Shown: piece after piece, positions 52,001 to 61,908 of the stretch
How the letters are laid out: each line of letters begins with the position of its first letter
How positions within the stretch are numbered: the first letter of the stretch is position 1
Assembly: GCF_000222765.1 (NCBI RefSeq)
Contig: NZ_AFUE01000001.1
Span: forward strand, 62,001-126,000
Length of the DNA: 64,000 bases
DNA from: Streptococcus cristatus ATCC 51100
Lineage (GTDB): Bacteria > Bacillota > Bacilli > Lactobacillales > Streptococcaceae
Direction of reading: 5' to 3'
Translations under genes and position numbers: made by a program
Notes under the pieces: model-generated
The model's database searches: none
Seen by the model: only the letters and a program-made list of their open reading frames with translations
Told to the model about the DNA's origin: nothing

Positions 52001-52959
52001 TTCTTCTCCTTATTTATTACGATAACCTTGCCAAAAGATTGGCTACTTTCCAGATAAGCATGAGCGTCCTGGATTTGCTCAATAGAAAATACTTTTTCAG
52101 GTCGTACGTCTACCTGATACCGCTCCACAAAGTCCACCAAAGCTTGTAGCTTGTCTTGAGACACATTGCCAGAAACAAAGGTAGTCAAGTAGAGATTGCG
52201 GTAAAGCATTTCAATAGGGTCAAAGTCTGGAATAGTCCACTGACCGCCCAGCAAGCCACAAGAACAGATCATACCACCATCTGCCGTCCGAGCAAATGTA
52301 TCAAGAATAGCACTCGGACCGACAAGATCCAAGACCTTGTCAAACTGCTCTTTCGTTTGCAAAACACCATCCTTGTCCAAAATTACCTGATTAAATCCTG
52401 CCTCTTTTAGTTGCTTTTCCTTGCTCAGACTACGGCTACTTCCCGCTAAATAGACATTTGGAAATTGCCCTTTGAGAAGCTTTGCAAAAGCAATCCCAAC
52501 ACCACTAGTCGCTGCTCGAACCAGAACTCTGTCTCCCTCCTCAATCTTGAGATTGAGATAAGAGCCAAATGCTGTATAGTAGGTTTCAGGCAGTGCGATT
52601 AAACTTTCCAAAGCAAGCTTTGTCCTCACAGGATAAAACTGTTCATCCGGTAGCAAAACGTACTCAGCATAACCACCATCAAAAGCACGCCCCATTTCTC
52701 CCATGATGGAAATGATTTGCTGCCCGACCTGCAAATCGGGACGATTGGTCTCCTCTACAAGTCCCACACATTTAATTCCTAAAATCCGTGGAAATTGAAC
52801 GGACGGCGATAGTCCTTGACGAGTAAAAATCTCGCTATGGTTGATTCCAAATCCTTGCACCTTGACCAAGGTCCAACCTTCTTTAACAGTCGGTTTTGGA
52901 ACTTCCACAACCTGCAGAACTTCTGGTCCCCCAGCTTCCTTAACAAGCACAGCTTTCAT
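51997..52959 (-). CDS. Zinc-less alcohol dehydrogenase/quinone oxidoreductase (MDR family)
   Basis: 320 residues. N-terminal GroES-like domain starting MKAVLVKEAGGPEVLQ and C-terminal Rossmann domain with RVLVRAATSGVGIAFAKLL (AASGVG-type motif). No structural zinc cysteines, so quinone-oxidoreductase-like. Second gene of three ahead of the transporter in a MarR-controlled operon. Substrate unknown. Confidence 0.88.
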   Translation of the reverse strand: MKAVLVKEAGGPEVLQVVEVPKPTVKEGWTLVKVQGFGINHSEIFTRQGLSPSVQFPRILGIKCVGLVEETNRPDLQVGQQIISIMGEMGRAFDGGYAEYVLLPDEQFYPVRTKLALESLIALPETYYTAFGSYLNLKIEEGDRVLVRAATSGVGIAFAKLLKGQFPNVYLAGSSRSLSKEKQLKEAGFNQVILDKDGVLQTKEQFDKVLDLVGPSAILDTFARTADGGMICSCGLLGGQWTIPDFDPIEMLYRNLYLTTFVSGNVSQDKLQALVDFVERYQVDVRPEKVFSIEQIQDAHAYLESSQSFGKVIVINKEKK

Positions 52960-52973
52960 CTTAGTATCTCCTT

Positions 52974-53738
52974 TTAAAACTTCCCTCGGTTGGTCAAGTC
53001 TTCTACCTTAGGCATGACTTCTTTATTGTCCCAATGCTCAACAATCAAGCCATTCTCCAAACGGAAGATGTCATACTGGGCATAGGCAACGCCATCAATC
53101 TGAGTCTGCCCATAGCTGACCACATAGTTTCCTTGTCCCAAAAGTTGGAAAACAAAGTCAAAAGTAACCCCATGTTCAGCCACATAGTCTTTATAAGCAG
53201 CACTTCCTTGTCCAATCTCATGATTATGCTGAATCAAATCGTCTGCTACATAATCACTCCACTGCTCCAGTTCCCCATTTTGGAAAATTTCTGTCAAGAA
53301 ACGGCGAACTAACTTTTTATTTTCTGCTGTCTTATCCAAATCCTTGATCTCAAAATCACCAAAAATCTGATCTAATTGGCCATTTTCAGGTGTTCGATAG
53401 TAGTCAATAACATCCCAATGCTCCACGATACGACCATTCTCATCCGCACGGAAAGTATCTGTCGTCACCCATTGAGCTTCCCCACCATTGAGATATTGAT
53501 GAACATGGACGAAGACTAGATTGCCGTCTTCAATAGTGCGAACAATTTTCATCTCACGCTCGGGATGGCGCTCAAAGAAATTTGCAAAGAAAGCCGCAAA
53601 ACCTTCTTTCCCATCTGGCACACCTGTCGAGTGTTGAATGTAGGTATCCCCTACAGACTGGGCTTGAGCCTCAGCAACACACCCGTCTTGAATGGCATGA
53701 ATATATAAATTTTGCGCATTTTCAACTTGTTTTGACAT
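52974..53738 (-). CDS. Double SnoaL-like (NTF2-fold) protein
   Basis: 254 residues comprising two NTF2-fold SnoaL-like halves: residues about 5-125 (YIQHSTGVPDGKEGFAAFF, VTTDTFRADENGRIVEHWDVID) and 135-250 (LIQHNHEIGQGSAAYKDYV, AQYDIFRLENGLIVEHWDNKE). The repeated V-E-H-W-D ending shows internal duplication. No signal peptide. Such proteins bind or isomerise small hydrophobic molecules. Lies 3 bp from marR, so it is probably under its control. Confidence 0.85.
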   Translation of the reverse strand: MSKQVENAQNLYIHAIQDGCVAEAQAQSVGDTYIQHSTGVPDGKEGFAAFFANFFERHPEREMKIVRTIEDGNLVFVHVHQYLNGGEAQWVTTDTFRADENGRIVEHWDVIDYYRTPENGQLDQIFGDFEIKDLDKTAENKKLVRRFLTEIFQNGELEQWSDYVADDLIQHNHEIGQGSAAYKDYVAEHGVTFDFVFQLLGQGNYVVSYGQTQIDGVAYAQYDIFRLENGLIVEHWDNKEVMPKVEDLTNRGKF

Positions 53739-53741
53739 GAT

Positions 53742-54185
53742 TTATGCCTCATTTGCTTTCTCTTTCAGATTGGCTAAAATACGTTCCTGATAACTTTCAA
53801 ATTGGCAAATTTCTTCCTCTGAGAAGCCTTTATAAAAAATAGCATCCAACTTTTGACTGATACGATGGCCAACTTCCTTCTGAGACCAACCCTGCTCTGT
53901 CAACTTGACATATTTTTTTCTCTTATCTATTCCACATGGACTGATGGTGATCAGATTTTGCTCCTCAAGCTTCTTAATCATGGTTGTTAGCGTATTGTTA
54001 GCAAGACCAGTCGCAAGCGCAATATCTGTCGCCGTAGCGCAACCTGTCTCACTATTCCATAAAACAGTGAGAATCTTGCCCTGCTCACTCCGATAAAGGG
54101 TTTCAGGATCCTGACTCAGTAACTTTTGAAAAATCCGCCCATTCAACAAACGAATATGATGGGCAACTAAATGACTATCTTTCAT
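53742..54185 (-). CDS. MarR-family transcriptional regulator
   Basis: 147 residues. Winged helix (TATDIALATGLANNTLTTMIKKLEEQNLI) with the wing DKRKKYVKLTE. First gene of the operon marR / SnoaL-like / oxidoreductase / proV / proWX, so autoregulation is likely; the promoter is flanked by two matching operator candidates. GGAGG precedes the ATG. Confidence 0.9.
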   Translation of the reverse strand: MKDSHLVAHHIRLLNGRIFQKLLSQDPETLYRSEQGKILTVLWNSETGCATATDIALATGLANNTLTTMIKKLEEQNLITISPCGIDKRKKYVKLTEQGWSQKEVGHRISQKLDAIFYKGFSEEEICQFESYQERILANLKEKANEA

Positions 54186-54201
54186 ACTTCCTCCAATTTA
54201 T

Positions 54202-54274
54202 TTCTATATCGAATTTTTTCTATTTATTGTAACACCCGATATTACACTTGTCAAGGATTTTATTCGATTTAGAA
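54202..54274 (-). promoter_or_regulatory. marR operon promoter flanked by two operator candidates
   Basis: - strand SigA promoter TTGACA (54254-54249), 17-bp spacer, TACAAT (54231-54226). TTCTATATCGAAT (54202-54214) and, in inverse orientation, ATTCGATTTAGAA (54262-54274) match at 12 of 13 positions. Each is also a near-palindrome of form TTC-N6-GAA. One lies at the transcript start, the other just upstream of the -35, as expected for MarR repression. Confidence 0.65.
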
Positions 54275-54322
54275 ATAATTTAAAATTGGGTAAAGATCTT
54301 TAAACTCAAAGTTCAAAACAAA

Positions 54323-54366
54323 AAGCCCAGTGTAAAGAGGAAATCCCTCTCCCACACTGAGCTTAT
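54323..54366 (-). terminator. Intrinsic terminator after the Sua5/YrdC-type gene
   Basis: Long - strand hairpin AGCTCAGTGT...ACACTGGGCT with inner GAGAGGGA/TCCTCTTT pairing, then TTTTTG. Confidence 0.75.
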
Positions 54367-54373
54367 TTTTATC

Positions 54374-55153
54374 TTAGTAATATTCACCCTGACGGTAATC
54401 CCATGAGTTAAAGGTATCTGACAGGTGCATCATGATTTTGTCGATGTCCAAGCCTTTGCGGATGACCACTGGTGCTGGTGAGATGGAACGTTGCCCACCT
54501 TGTTCTGGAATCAGTTTTCCATCTTTATCCACCATAGAGACCATAACGCCTTGCTCGTAGCGAGTTTCAATGGTCTTGTCTGGCTGGATAGAGGCTACAT
54601 AGTCATCTGCTTCAATAACCAAATCAACAGCATTTTCGATGCGCTCTCCAATTCCTTCTACCTTGCCGCGGTTTCCTTTACCGGATGGGTTGGCTGAGGA
54701 AGCATAGACCATCTTACCTTCTTCCCAAAGCTTAGCTGCCAGCTGCTCGCCCGCCTTACCAAACTTAATAACAAAACAGCTAGTGCCACGAACATCTGTC
54801 ATCAACTCTTCCCGACCGTCGCCATAGGCTTTGAGCTTTTCAAAAGCTTCCGGCTTCCATGGAAGGATACAGCCCAAGAGGATGTCTTCATCCCAATGCT
54901 TTTGGTAAAAAGCTTCAATTTCCGGATTGAGTTGTGCTAAAGCGCGAAGCTCATCCATACTGCCACAGAGGACAACACCTGGCTTATTACGGTTACGTGC
55001 CTTAGCTTCGAACTTACGCTCCAAGCCAGCTTTATCGCTGGTCATGATGATGTAACCCACCTTGGTCGGGCAAACGATGCAGCCGCCATCGCCTTTCAAG
55101 ATGTCATAGCCTTCTTGTGAAAGAGTTCCGTTCCATTGAATGTGTTTTGTCAT
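54374..55153 (-). CDS. Sua5/YciO/YrdC-family protein
   Basis: 259 residues. The fold is recognised by GGCIVCPTKVGYIIMTSD (usual P-T-x-T-x-Y/G-L strand), the R-N-K-P-G segment EAKARNRNKPGVVL, TSCFVIKFGKAGEQLAAKL and YASSANPSGKGNRG. TsaC/Sua5 makes threonylcarbamoyl-AMP for tRNA t6A37, but this protein is a divergent paralogue with an extra C-terminal part (about 210-259), and the essential TsaC is normally elsewhere, so the role is uncertain. Confidence 0.8.
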   Translation of the reverse strand: MTKHIQWNGTLSQEGYDILKGDGGCIVCPTKVGYIIMTSDKAGLERKFEAKARNRNKPGVVLCGSMDELRALAQLNPEIEAFYQKHWDEDILLGCILPWKPEAFEKLKAYGDGREELMTDVRGTSCFVIKFGKAGEQLAAKLWEEGKMVYASSANPSGKGNRGKVEGIGERIENAVDLVIEADDYVASIQPDKTIETRYEQGVMVSMVDKDGKLIPEQGGQRSISPAPVVIRKGLDIDKIMMHLSDTFNSWDYRQGEYY

Positions 55154-55252
55154 AAGTTTCTTCCTTTTCTATTAAATTAAGATTTATTTTACCATATATT
55201 TTTATTGGAAACAAGATTTTTTCAGAATTTTCTCAATATAGCAAAAATAAGG

Positions 55253-55843
55253 TTACTGCCAATAAGATGGACGATTTTTTTCATATTCTGCAATCAAATC
55301 CTCATACTGGAGTGTAATGCCGATGTCATCCAGACCGTTGAGGAGCTTGTGCTTCCATTCACCATCAATGTCAAAGGAGAATTCTCCCACCGGTGAAAAA
55401 ATCTTCTGCTGCTCCAAATCCACCGTCACTTCATCCGTCGGTTTCAGATTCGCCAAGGCTTGCCGCACTTCTAGCGGCTGGACAATTGGTAGCATACCGT
55501 TATTAAGCTCATTGTTGTAGTGAATATCCCCGAAAGATCCAGCAATGACTACCTTGAAGCCATAGTCAGCCAAGGCCCAGGCAGCGTGCTCCCGAGAGGA
55601 ACCCGCCCCGAAATTATCTCCTGAAATCAGAATAGTTGCCTTGCGGTACTCCGGTCTATTAAAGACGAAATCAGGATCTTCAGTATATCGATTGTCCAGA
55701 TAACGCCAAGCATACATGAGATACTTGCCAAAACCTTTTTTATCAATCAACTTGAGAAACTGCTTGGGCAAAATTTGGTCCGTATCGATATTATCGTTCA
55801 TGAGGGGCACTGTTGTCCCCGTGTAGATTGTAAATTTTTCCAT
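55253..55843 (-). CDS. leuD: 3-isopropylmalate dehydratase, small subunit
   Basis: 196 residues, the swivelling domain that pairs with LeuC to isomerise 2- to 3-isopropylmalate. Key features: [18 protein letters not shown] at the N-terminus, and [17 protein letters not shown] with the substrate-binding GSSREHA. Last gene of the leuABCD operon; 9 bp after leuC. Confidence 0.95.
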   Translation of the reverse strand: MEKFTIYTGTTVPLMNDNIDTDQILPKQFLKLIDKKGFGKYLMYAWRYLDNRYTEDPDFVFNRPEYRKATILISGDNFGAGSSREHAAWALADYGFKVVIAGSFGDIHYNNELNNGMLPIVQPLEVRQALANLKPTDEVTVDLEQQKIFSPVGEFSFDIDGEWKHKLLNGLDDIGITLQYEDLIAEYEKNRPSYWQ

Positions 55844-55852
55844 AAACCTTCC

Positions 55853-57235
55853 TTACTGGACCTCCGGTAGTTGGCGGACGTCTACGAAGTGCCCGGCGAT
55901 GGCTGCCGCTGCGGCCATTGCCGGACTGCAAAGATGGGTTTTAGCTCCAAATCCCTGCCGATCCTCAAAGTTCCGATTGCTAGTCGAAGCACAGTGAACT
56001 CCGTCTGGCACCTTGTCTGGATTCATTCCCAGGCACATGGAACAGCCCGGATCGCGCCACTCAAAGCCTGCATCCATGAAAATTTTATCCAGTCCCATCT
56101 TTTCAGCAGCCCGCTTGACCGGACGAGAGCCTGGTACGACGATAGCAGTCAGATTGGGAGCGATATGCTTGCCAGCGACAAACTTAGCCGCCAGCTGCAA
56201 ATCGCTGAGTCTGGCATTGGTACAGGATCCGATAAAGATATAACCTAGGTCAATATCTTCTGCTTTCTTACCCGGGGCGAGGTCCATGTAATTGTAAGCC
56301 CGCTCGTCGTTCATATCGCGGATTTCTGGGAAAGCCGCGCCAAACTCTACTCCCATAGAAGGATTGGTTCCCCAAGTTACCATAGGTGCCAGCTCGGAGA
56401 CATCCATCTCAATGACCTTATCATAGACAGCATCAGGATCACTGACCAGAGTCTTCCAATCAGCTACCGCCGCCTCAAAGTCCTTGGGAGCGCCCGGCCG
56501 CCCTTGAACGTAATCATAAGTCTTCTGGTCAGGATTCATAATGCCCATCTTGGAGCCAAACTCAATGGACATATTGCAGATGGTCATACGCTCTTCCATG
56601 GTCAGATGGTCAATCGCATCACCGGCATACTCTACCACATAGCCAACACCCGCAGCTACACCGTATTTGGCAATTAAAGCGAGGATAAAATCTTTTGAAT
56701 AAACACCTTTAGGTGGAACTCCGGTAAATTTGACCAGCATTTTCTTGGGTTTGACTTGCCAAATGGTCTGCGTGGCAAAGACGTGCTCCACCTCTGAAGT
56801 ACCAATTCCAAAAGCAATAGCTCCAAAAGCTCCGTGAGTAGCCGTGTGACTATCGCCACAGACGATAAATTTGCCCGGTTGAGTCTTGCCTGTTTCGGGT
56901 CCAACCATATGAACAATCCCCTGCAGTTCCGATCCGTGAGCCGCATGCTCGATGCCAAAATCCTTGACGTTCTCAGAAAGTTTATCAATCTGAGCCTTGG
57001 AAATCACATCCCGAATATCATAGATATTGACCGTAGGAACATTATGGTCAAAAGTTCCAAAAGTTAAGTCCGGTCGTCTAACCTTGCGACCGGCATCTCG
57101 AAGTCCTTGAAAAGCCTGAGGGCTGGTTACTTCATGAATATAATGCTGATCCACATACATAAGCTGGGGTTGACCTTCTTGGCCTGTTATTACGTGTCTT
57201 TCCCAAATCTTATCAAAAATTGATTTTCCAGCCAT
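55853..57235 (-). CDS. leuC: 3-isopropylmalate dehydratase, large subunit
   Basis: 460 residues, aconitase fold with a 4Fe-4S cluster bound by C in GSCTNARL and CSMCLGMN (C-x2-C); [27 protein letters not shown] and [11 protein letters not shown] are visible. I chose the ATG at 57235 because GGAGAAGC lies 6 bases upstream; an in-frame start at 57268 lies inside the DUF1294 gene. Confidence 0.96.
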   Translation of the reverse strand: MAGKSIFDKIWERHVITGQEGQPQLMYVDQHYIHEVTSPQAFQGLRDAGRKVRRPDLTFGTFDHNVPTVNIYDIRDVISKAQIDKLSENVKDFGIEHAAHGSELQGIVHMVGPETGKTQPGKFIVCGDSHTATHGAFGAIAFGIGTSEVEHVFATQTIWQVKPKKMLVKFTGVPPKGVYSKDFILALIAKYGVAAGVGYVVEYAGDAIDHLTMEERMTICNMSIEFGSKMGIMNPDQKTYDYVQGRPGAPKDFEAAVADWKTLVSDPDAVYDKVIEMDVSELAPMVTWGTNPSMGVEFGAAFPEIRDMNDERAYNYMDLAPGKKAEDIDLGYIFIGSCTNARLSDLQLAAKFVAGKHIAPNLTAIVVPGSRPVKRAAEKMGLDKIFMDAGFEWRDPGCSMCLGMNPDKVPDGVHCASTSNRNFEDRQGFGAKTHLCSPAMAAAAAIAGHFVDVRQLPEVQ

Positions 57236-57236
57236 A

Positions 57237-57503
57237 CTAGCTTCTCCATATGTAATACAAAATTCCAATTTCCACTATTATTCCGCAAATCCAAGCCAAC
57301 CAGAAATACCATTTTCTGGTCTTGTGGTGAAAGAGGCGACCACCTAAGAAAGCGCCCAAACCTCCGGCTCCTAATGCTGACAAGAGCAAAGTCTTCTCTG
57401 GAATGCGGTAGTGATTTTTCTTAGCCTTACGCTTATCCCAGCCATAAAGGAGGAAAACGATAAGGTTCCATATCAGGCAAATACCTGTTAGTATCCATTT
57501 CAT
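57237..57503 (-). CDS. DUF1294 small membrane protein inside the leu operon
   Basis: 88 residues. Three hydrophobic segments (residues 4-20, 41-57, 67-85) and the family's [21 protein letters not shown] and [16 protein letters not shown]-like turn (here [18 protein letters not shown]). It overlaps leuB by 4 bp (ATGA) and ends one base before leuC, so it is translated as part of the leu operon. Role in leucine synthesis is not known. Confidence 0.85.
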   Translation of the reverse strand: MKWILTGICLIWNLIVFLLYGWDKRKAKKNHYRIPEKTLLLSALGAGGLGAFLGGRLFHHKTRKWYFWLAWICGIIVEIGILYYIWRS

Positions 57504-58537
57504 AAGTTATTGATAATGGCCTCCGTCATTTGAGTTGTTGTCGCCTGACCGCCCAGATCTCGCGTTAAAATCCCTTGAGCCAAGGTCTTTTCAACCGCTG
57601 CTTCAATCGCTTCTGCAGCTTCTAGCTCTGCAAAACTATCCCGCAGCATCATGGCTACAGAAAGGATCATGCTGATAGGATTGGCAATACCTAGCCCTGC
57701 AATATCAGGAGCTGAACCATGGATAGGCTCGTAAAGACTTGGCCCAGTAGCCGAATGACTGGCTGATGGCATAACTCCCAGCGTCCCTGACAGGACACTG
57801 GACTCGTCGGATAGAATATCCCCAAAAAGATTTTCCGTTACAACAACATCAAACTTAGCAGGATTGGTAATCATGAGCATCGCAGCGCTGTCCACCAGCT
57901 GGTGCTCCAAGGTCACATCTGGATAATCCTTGGCCACCTCATCTGCTACTCTGCGCCAGAGCTTGGATGTCGCTAGTACATTTTGCTTGTCAATACTGGT
58001 CACGCGCTTTCTGCGACCACGCGCAATGTCAAAAGCCTTACGGACAATTCGCTCCACCTCTTCATAGCTGTAGTCATTGATATCCCGCGCGGTTCTGTCT
58101 TCCAAAATATGCTCGCCAAAGTAAATCCCACCAGTCAGCTCGCGCACGACCACGAAATCCACACCAGCAATTCTTTCAGGTTTCAAAGGCGACAAATGCT
58201 TCAGAGCATCGAAAATCTTAACTGGGCGTATATTGGCATAGAGTTCAAGCTCCTTCCGCAGAGCGAGCAAGCCTTGCTCAGGACGAACTGGAGCATTATC
58301 ATACTGGGGACTGCCGATAGCTGCTAGGAGAATAGCATCCGCCTCCTTGGCCGCTTCTAGAGTTGACTGAGGCAGAGGATGACCTTCCGCATCGATACCA
58401 GCACCCCCAAAAGCCTTCTCCGTGATATGATACGTAAAACCGAACTTGTCCGCAACAGCAGCAAGTACTTGGAGACCGGCTTCCATGATTTCTGGGCCGA
58501 TACCATCACCCGCCAGAGCTACAATTTCTTTTGTCAT
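57500..58537 (-). CDS. leuB: 3-isopropylmalate dehydrogenase
   Basis: 345 residues. NAD-dependent oxidative decarboxylation of 3-isopropylmalate. GDGIGPEIM near the N-terminus, the substrate-binding arginines LLALRKELELYANIRPVK and RELTGGIYFG, metal aspartates in DSAAMLM and NLFGDILSDE, and the NAD-binding GSAPDIAGLGIANP. It lies 12 bp after leuA and overlaps the DUF1294 gene by 4 bp. Confidence 0.96.
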   Translation of the reverse strand: MTKEIVALAGDGIGPEIMEAGLQVLAAVADKFGFTYHITEKAFGGAGIDAEGHPLPQSTLEAAKEADAILLAAIGSPQYDNAPVRPEQGLLALRKELELYANIRPVKIFDALKHLSPLKPERIAGVDFVVVRELTGGIYFGEHILEDRTARDINDYSYEEVERIVRKAFDIARGRRKRVTSIDKQNVLATSKLWRRVADEVAKDYPDVTLEHQLVDSAAMLMITNPAKFDVVVTENLFGDILSDESSVLSGTLGVMPSASHSATGPSLYEPIHGSAPDIAGLGIANPISMILSVAMMLRDSFAELEAAEAIEAAVEKTLAQGILTRDLGGQATTTQMTEAIINNL

Positions 58538-58549
58538 AGTCGCTTCCTT

Positions 58550-60115
58550 CTAATTATTTGCAGGCAGATCGCGGTAGGATACCTGATGGCCGATTTCACC
58601 GGCATTTTCCTTTTGCACAAAGGTATTGGCATGGATATAGGCAATGGCGCTGGCCTTAAGAACATCAAAGTCAATACCAGAGGAGTTGAAAATCGTATCT
58701 GTATCCGTATTTTCAATAGCTACTAAAACACGAGCCTGAGAGTCAATTCCGTCCGTCACGGCCTCAATATTATAGGCTAAAAGTTGAACAGATTGGTTAA
58801 AGAATTGGTCAATAGCATTAAAGATAGCTTCGACACTTCCCTTGCCTTCTGCCACACAGTTGACCGTCTCACCGTCGCCATTAACCAACTGCACATCTGC
58901 TGTGATGGTATGATCGTCATTGGTCGTCAGCTGCAGATCATTAAAGTGGAAGCCTTCTGGATTTTCAACTGTAGTTCCAGCAATCAGAGCCCGAATGTCA
59001 GCGTCCGTGACTTCGTTTTTCTTATCAGCCAAGGCCTTAAACTTAGCAAAGAGCTCATTAATTTCAGATTCTTCAAAGTCCAGAGACAGTTCTTTGAGTT
59101 TTTCAACAAAGGCGTGGCGGCCAGACAGCTTGCCAAGCGGAAGTGAATTGCTCTTGACTCCAACCAGCTCAGGAGTAATGATTTCATAGGTCAGTGGATT
59201 CTTAAGAACGCCATCCTGATGGATACCGGACTCATGAGAGAAGGCATTGCCACCAACAACCGCCTTGTTCTTAGGCACTGGAATACCTGAGAAGCGGGAC
59301 ACCAACTCAGAAGTGTTGATGGTTTCATTAAGGACAATGTCTGTCTCAACTTGGTAATAATCCTTGCGAATTTCCAAGGCAACCGCTACTTCTTCCAACG
59401 CAGCATTACCAGCACGCTCGCCAATACCATTAATAGTGCCTTCCACCCGTCTAGCTCCGTATTTGACCGCGGACAGGCTGTTGGCTACCGCCATTCCCAA
59501 ATCATCGTGACAGTGAGGACTATAGATAATCTCACGATCTGTTTGGACATTGTCAATCAGATGCTTGAAGATATTGCCAAACTCTTCTGGCGTGGTAAAG
59601 CCGACTGTGTCTGGAATGTTGATGTAGCTAGCACCTGCATCAACTGCTGTCTGGACAACTTGAAGCAGAAAATCCAGCTCGGTCCGTGTCGCATCCTCAG
59701 GTGAAAACTCGACAATCTCAAACTTAGAGCGAGCATAGGAAACGTGCTCCTTAATGGCTTCTAAAATCTCTTCCTTGGACTTTTTCAGCTTGAACTCTCT
59801 ATGGATGGGACTGGTTGCAATAAAGACGTGGATCTGCGGATGTTTGGCATCCTTGAGTGCCTCGTAGCAGGCGTCGATGTCCGATTTAACCGAACGCGCC
59901 AAGCCAGTGACAGACGCTTTTGTAATGACTTTAGCAATCTCTTGCACTGCCGCAAATGAATCTGGACTAGCAGCTGGGAAACCAGCTTCAATAGCAGAAA
60001 TTCCCCATTTTTCTAGTTGCTTAGCAATGGCAACCTTTTCCTTAATAGAGAAATTCACTCCCGGTGTCTGCTCACCGTCCCGAAGGCTGGTATCAAGAAA
60101 CTCAACTTTTTGCAT
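58550..60115 (-). CDS. leuA: 2-isopropylmalate synthase
   Basis: 521 residues, the first and feedback-regulated enzyme of leucine synthesis. TIM barrel with [17 protein letters not shown] (metal/substrate motif), [34 protein letters not shown]; the C-terminal about 130 residues form the leucine-binding LeuA dimer domain. I chose the ATG at 60115 because AGAGGAAAG lies 6 bases upstream; an in-frame start at 60172 has none. Transcription is controlled by a leader-peptide attenuator. Confidence 0.96.
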   Translation of the reverse strand: MQKVEFLDTSLRDGEQTPGVNFSIKEKVAIAKQLEKWGISAIEAGFPAASPDSFAAVQEIAKVITKASVTGLARSVKSDIDACYEALKDAKHPQIHVFIATSPIHREFKLKKSKEEILEAIKEHVSYARSKFEIVEFSPEDATRTELDFLLQVVQTAVDAGASYINIPDTVGFTTPEEFGNIFKHLIDNVQTDREIIYSPHCHDDLGMAVANSLSAVKYGARRVEGTINGIGERAGNAALEEVAVALEIRKDYYQVETDIVLNETINTSELVSRFSGIPVPKNKAVVGGNAFSHESGIHQDGVLKNPLTYEIITPELVGVKSNSLPLGKLSGRHAFVEKLKELSLDFEESEINELFAKFKALADKKNEVTDADIRALIAGTTVENPEGFHFNDLQLTTNDDHTITADVQLVNGDGETVNCVAEGKGSVEAIFNAIDQFFNQSVQLLAYNIEAVTDGIDSQARVLVAIENTDTDTIFNSSGIDFDVLKASAIAYIHANTFVQKENAGEIGHQVSYRDLPANN

Positions 60116-60235
60116 AGACTTTCCTCTTTCTTTATCGTTTAAAACAGCTATAAAAATCAATGAGAGATACAACTATGGAATGAACTTTTAGTTCGCTTTT
60201 CTCAGTATATCCTAGCAAAGATTTTCGTGAAGAAT

Positions 60236-60273
60236 AAAATAAAAACATCTCGCTGGAAGCCAAGCGAGATGTT
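60236..60273 (-). terminator. leu operon attenuator terminator, with antiterminator partner
   Basis: - strand stem AACATCTCGCT / AGCGAGATGTT with loop TGGCTTCC and a T-rich tail. The upstream CCAAGCGGGAG (60290-60280) can pair with CTCGCTTGG (60268-60260), which takes the 5' arm of the terminator and so forms an antiterminator. A third hairpin GGCTAGTGC-GAAA-GCATTAGTCC (60324-60301) covers the leader-peptide stop region. Confidence 0.85.
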
Positions 60274-60318
60274 GATTTACTCCCGCTTGGTAAGCCAAAC
60301 AGGACTAATGCTTTCGCA

Positions 60319-60372
60319 CTAGCCCGAGTAACGCAACAACAAAGCAAAGTCTGAAAATTGAGTTGACTTCAT
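60319..60372 (-). CDS. leuL: leu operon leader peptide
   Basis: 17 codons, MKSTQFSDFALLLRYSG, with three consecutive Leu codons (all TTG). AAGGAG lies 10 bases before the ATG. Ribosome stalling at the TTG run under leucine shortage would favour the antiterminator downstream. It is too short for routine ORF calling. Confidence 0.85.
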   Translation of the reverse strand: MKSTQFSDFALLLRYSG

Positions 60373-60408
60373 GTTTGACTGACTCCTTTTGAAATGTTAT
60401 TGATTAGT

Positions 60409-60437
60409 ATTTTAGCACAGTATCATTCAGCTGTCAA
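60409..60437 (-). promoter_or_regulatory. SigA promoter of the leu operon
   Basis: - strand TTGACA, 17-bp spacer, TAAAAT, about 37 bp ahead of the leader-peptide ATG. The stretch 60438-60689 upstream of it holds no gene; a poor hairpin near 60505-60545 (AGAAGGAGC..GCTTCTTTTTC on the - strand) may end the 60690 gene. Confidence 0.85.
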
Positions 60438-60689
60438 CAGATAATTCGATATTTTCTGAAAATTTTTAATATGCTGGATTATTTTGTGGCATTATTAGTA
60501 TAAATGCGAGAAAGAAAAAGAAGCAGGCCAGCTCCTTCTTCTAGTAATATATTGACTACAAGGATAAAATTTTGAAAACCAGTCATTCCTCCCTATTAGA
60601 AGAGAATCATACGCGGCAAATCTGCCAGCCTTATACCATTGCTGATCCCCATGCTTTCCAAATCAACTTTTCCATCTTTGATTTCTATA

Positions 60690-61760
60690 TTACTTTTCTT
60701 TTTCTAATACTTTCAAATATTTAGATTTTTTAAATTGCCCAGACAGGAGCAAGAGCAAGAAGCAATACCATGTCACAATCGTCAAAAATAAAAGTAGGAA
60801 ACTGCCAAATAGAAGATAAAGCCAAGAGAAAACAGCTGAAATCAAGGCAGAGAGGAAAATGAAAGCATAGGTTTTTAGACCGTTAGATTTTTGGGTGGCA
60901 AAATAGTCTATAGGCATCTCATAAGGCACTACTTCAACTACTGATTTCTCCCTTCTATTTTTAAACTGGTAAAGAGCCAGTAAAAGCATGAAAATGAAGG
61001 AAAAAAGTAAAGGGAACAAACCTCGTACAGTCAGATTCTCCGTTAATATATACAGGCCATAAGAAAAACCAGCACTTGGTAGAAAAATCATTGGAAAAGG
61101 CACACTTTTCCCTACAAAAAGCTCATTTCGCTTAATATCATAAAACACAGTCCTTTTGACATTTCCTTGATCTGCTCCAAATTCGATAAAATCAGCCAGC
61201 TTCCTAGTAACTGCCAATGCTGACTTTGGTTCTTCATGCGCTTCATCTTCAATGATCTCTAACTGACCAAAAGCATTCAGTTTCCACGAATCTTCCTTAG
61301 GCAGAGGATGTATTTTCCCTTCAAGATGTTCTTGAATAAATTGCTGGAATTGACGGTTCTTCCGCTTACTTCCAATTAACTTCAGCGTTACTTTTTGACT
61401 GCTGCCATTTTGGGTCAACGCTTCCCCTACAATAAATAAAGGCCATTCATAACTGCCACGATAAGCGTGTCTATTCTTTCCGAAGTAAAATGTCACTGAA
61501 GAAAGTGGAAAGCGATAGCATTTGAAATTTCGGAAAACAAGCAAGTATTGACCATCAAGCTGGATTTTTCCCATAAAAGCAAAGGCCATCCAACCTACTG
61601 TGAGCAATAAAGAAACTGATACTAAGAAATAGAAAAGATTTGCTGACCGATTTTCTTCTAGGAAAATATTAAAAAAACTGGTCACCACCATTAAACTAAA
61701 TAGACTAAGTAGTCCCAGTGCTGATCTTTTATAGATAACAATCGATGGCTTTTTTATCAA
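60690..61760 (-). CDS. Membrane protein of unknown function
   Basis: 356 residues from a TTG at 61760, which has GGAGG 7 bases upstream; ATGs at 61784 and 61793 overlap or precede that site poorly. Two N-terminal hydrophobic segments (about 12-32 and 42-60), a soluble middle of about 170 residues, two segments around 235-275 and two close to the C-terminus (about 305-350). No family recognised. Neighbouring genes on this side also encode small membrane or exported proteins. Confidence 0.65.
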   Translation of the reverse strand: MIKKPSIVIYKRSALGLLSLFSLMVVTSFFNIFLEENRSANLFYFLVSVSLLLTVGWMAFAFMGKIQLDGQYLLVFRNFKCYRFPLSSVTFYFGKNRHAYRGSYEWPLFIVGEALTQNGSSQKVTLKLIGSKRKNRQFQQFIQEHLEGKIHPLPKEDSWKLNAFGQLEIIEDEAHEEPKSALAVTRKLADFIEFGADQGNVKRTVFYDIKRNELFVGKSVPFPMIFLPSAGFSYGLYILTENLTVRGLFPLLFSFIFMLLLALYQFKNRREKSVVEVVPYEMPIDYFATQKSNGLKTYAFIFLSALISAVFSWLYLLFGSFLLLFLTIVTWYCFLLLLLSGQFKKSKYLKVLEKEK

Positions 61761-61908
61761 TTCGCATCCTCCTCTACTCACCATTTTACTCATTAAAATC
61801 CTACAAAGGTTGCATCGCCTCTAATAATTTAACCTTGAATCGAAAAGGCCTATAACGTTTTTTGAGTAAAAAAACTTATTAAATTCTGTCTGGTTTAGTA
61901 TAACCTAT

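Noticed and set aside
60132-60347. 71-codon - strand ORF ahead of leuA
   Set aside because: It overlaps the attenuator hairpins in a frame different from the leader peptide and lacks a ribosome site.
60173-60372. T-box riboswitch ahead of leuA
   Set aside because: No T-box sequence (AGGGTGGNACCGCG) or specifier stem; the leader peptide with three Leu codons explains the region.
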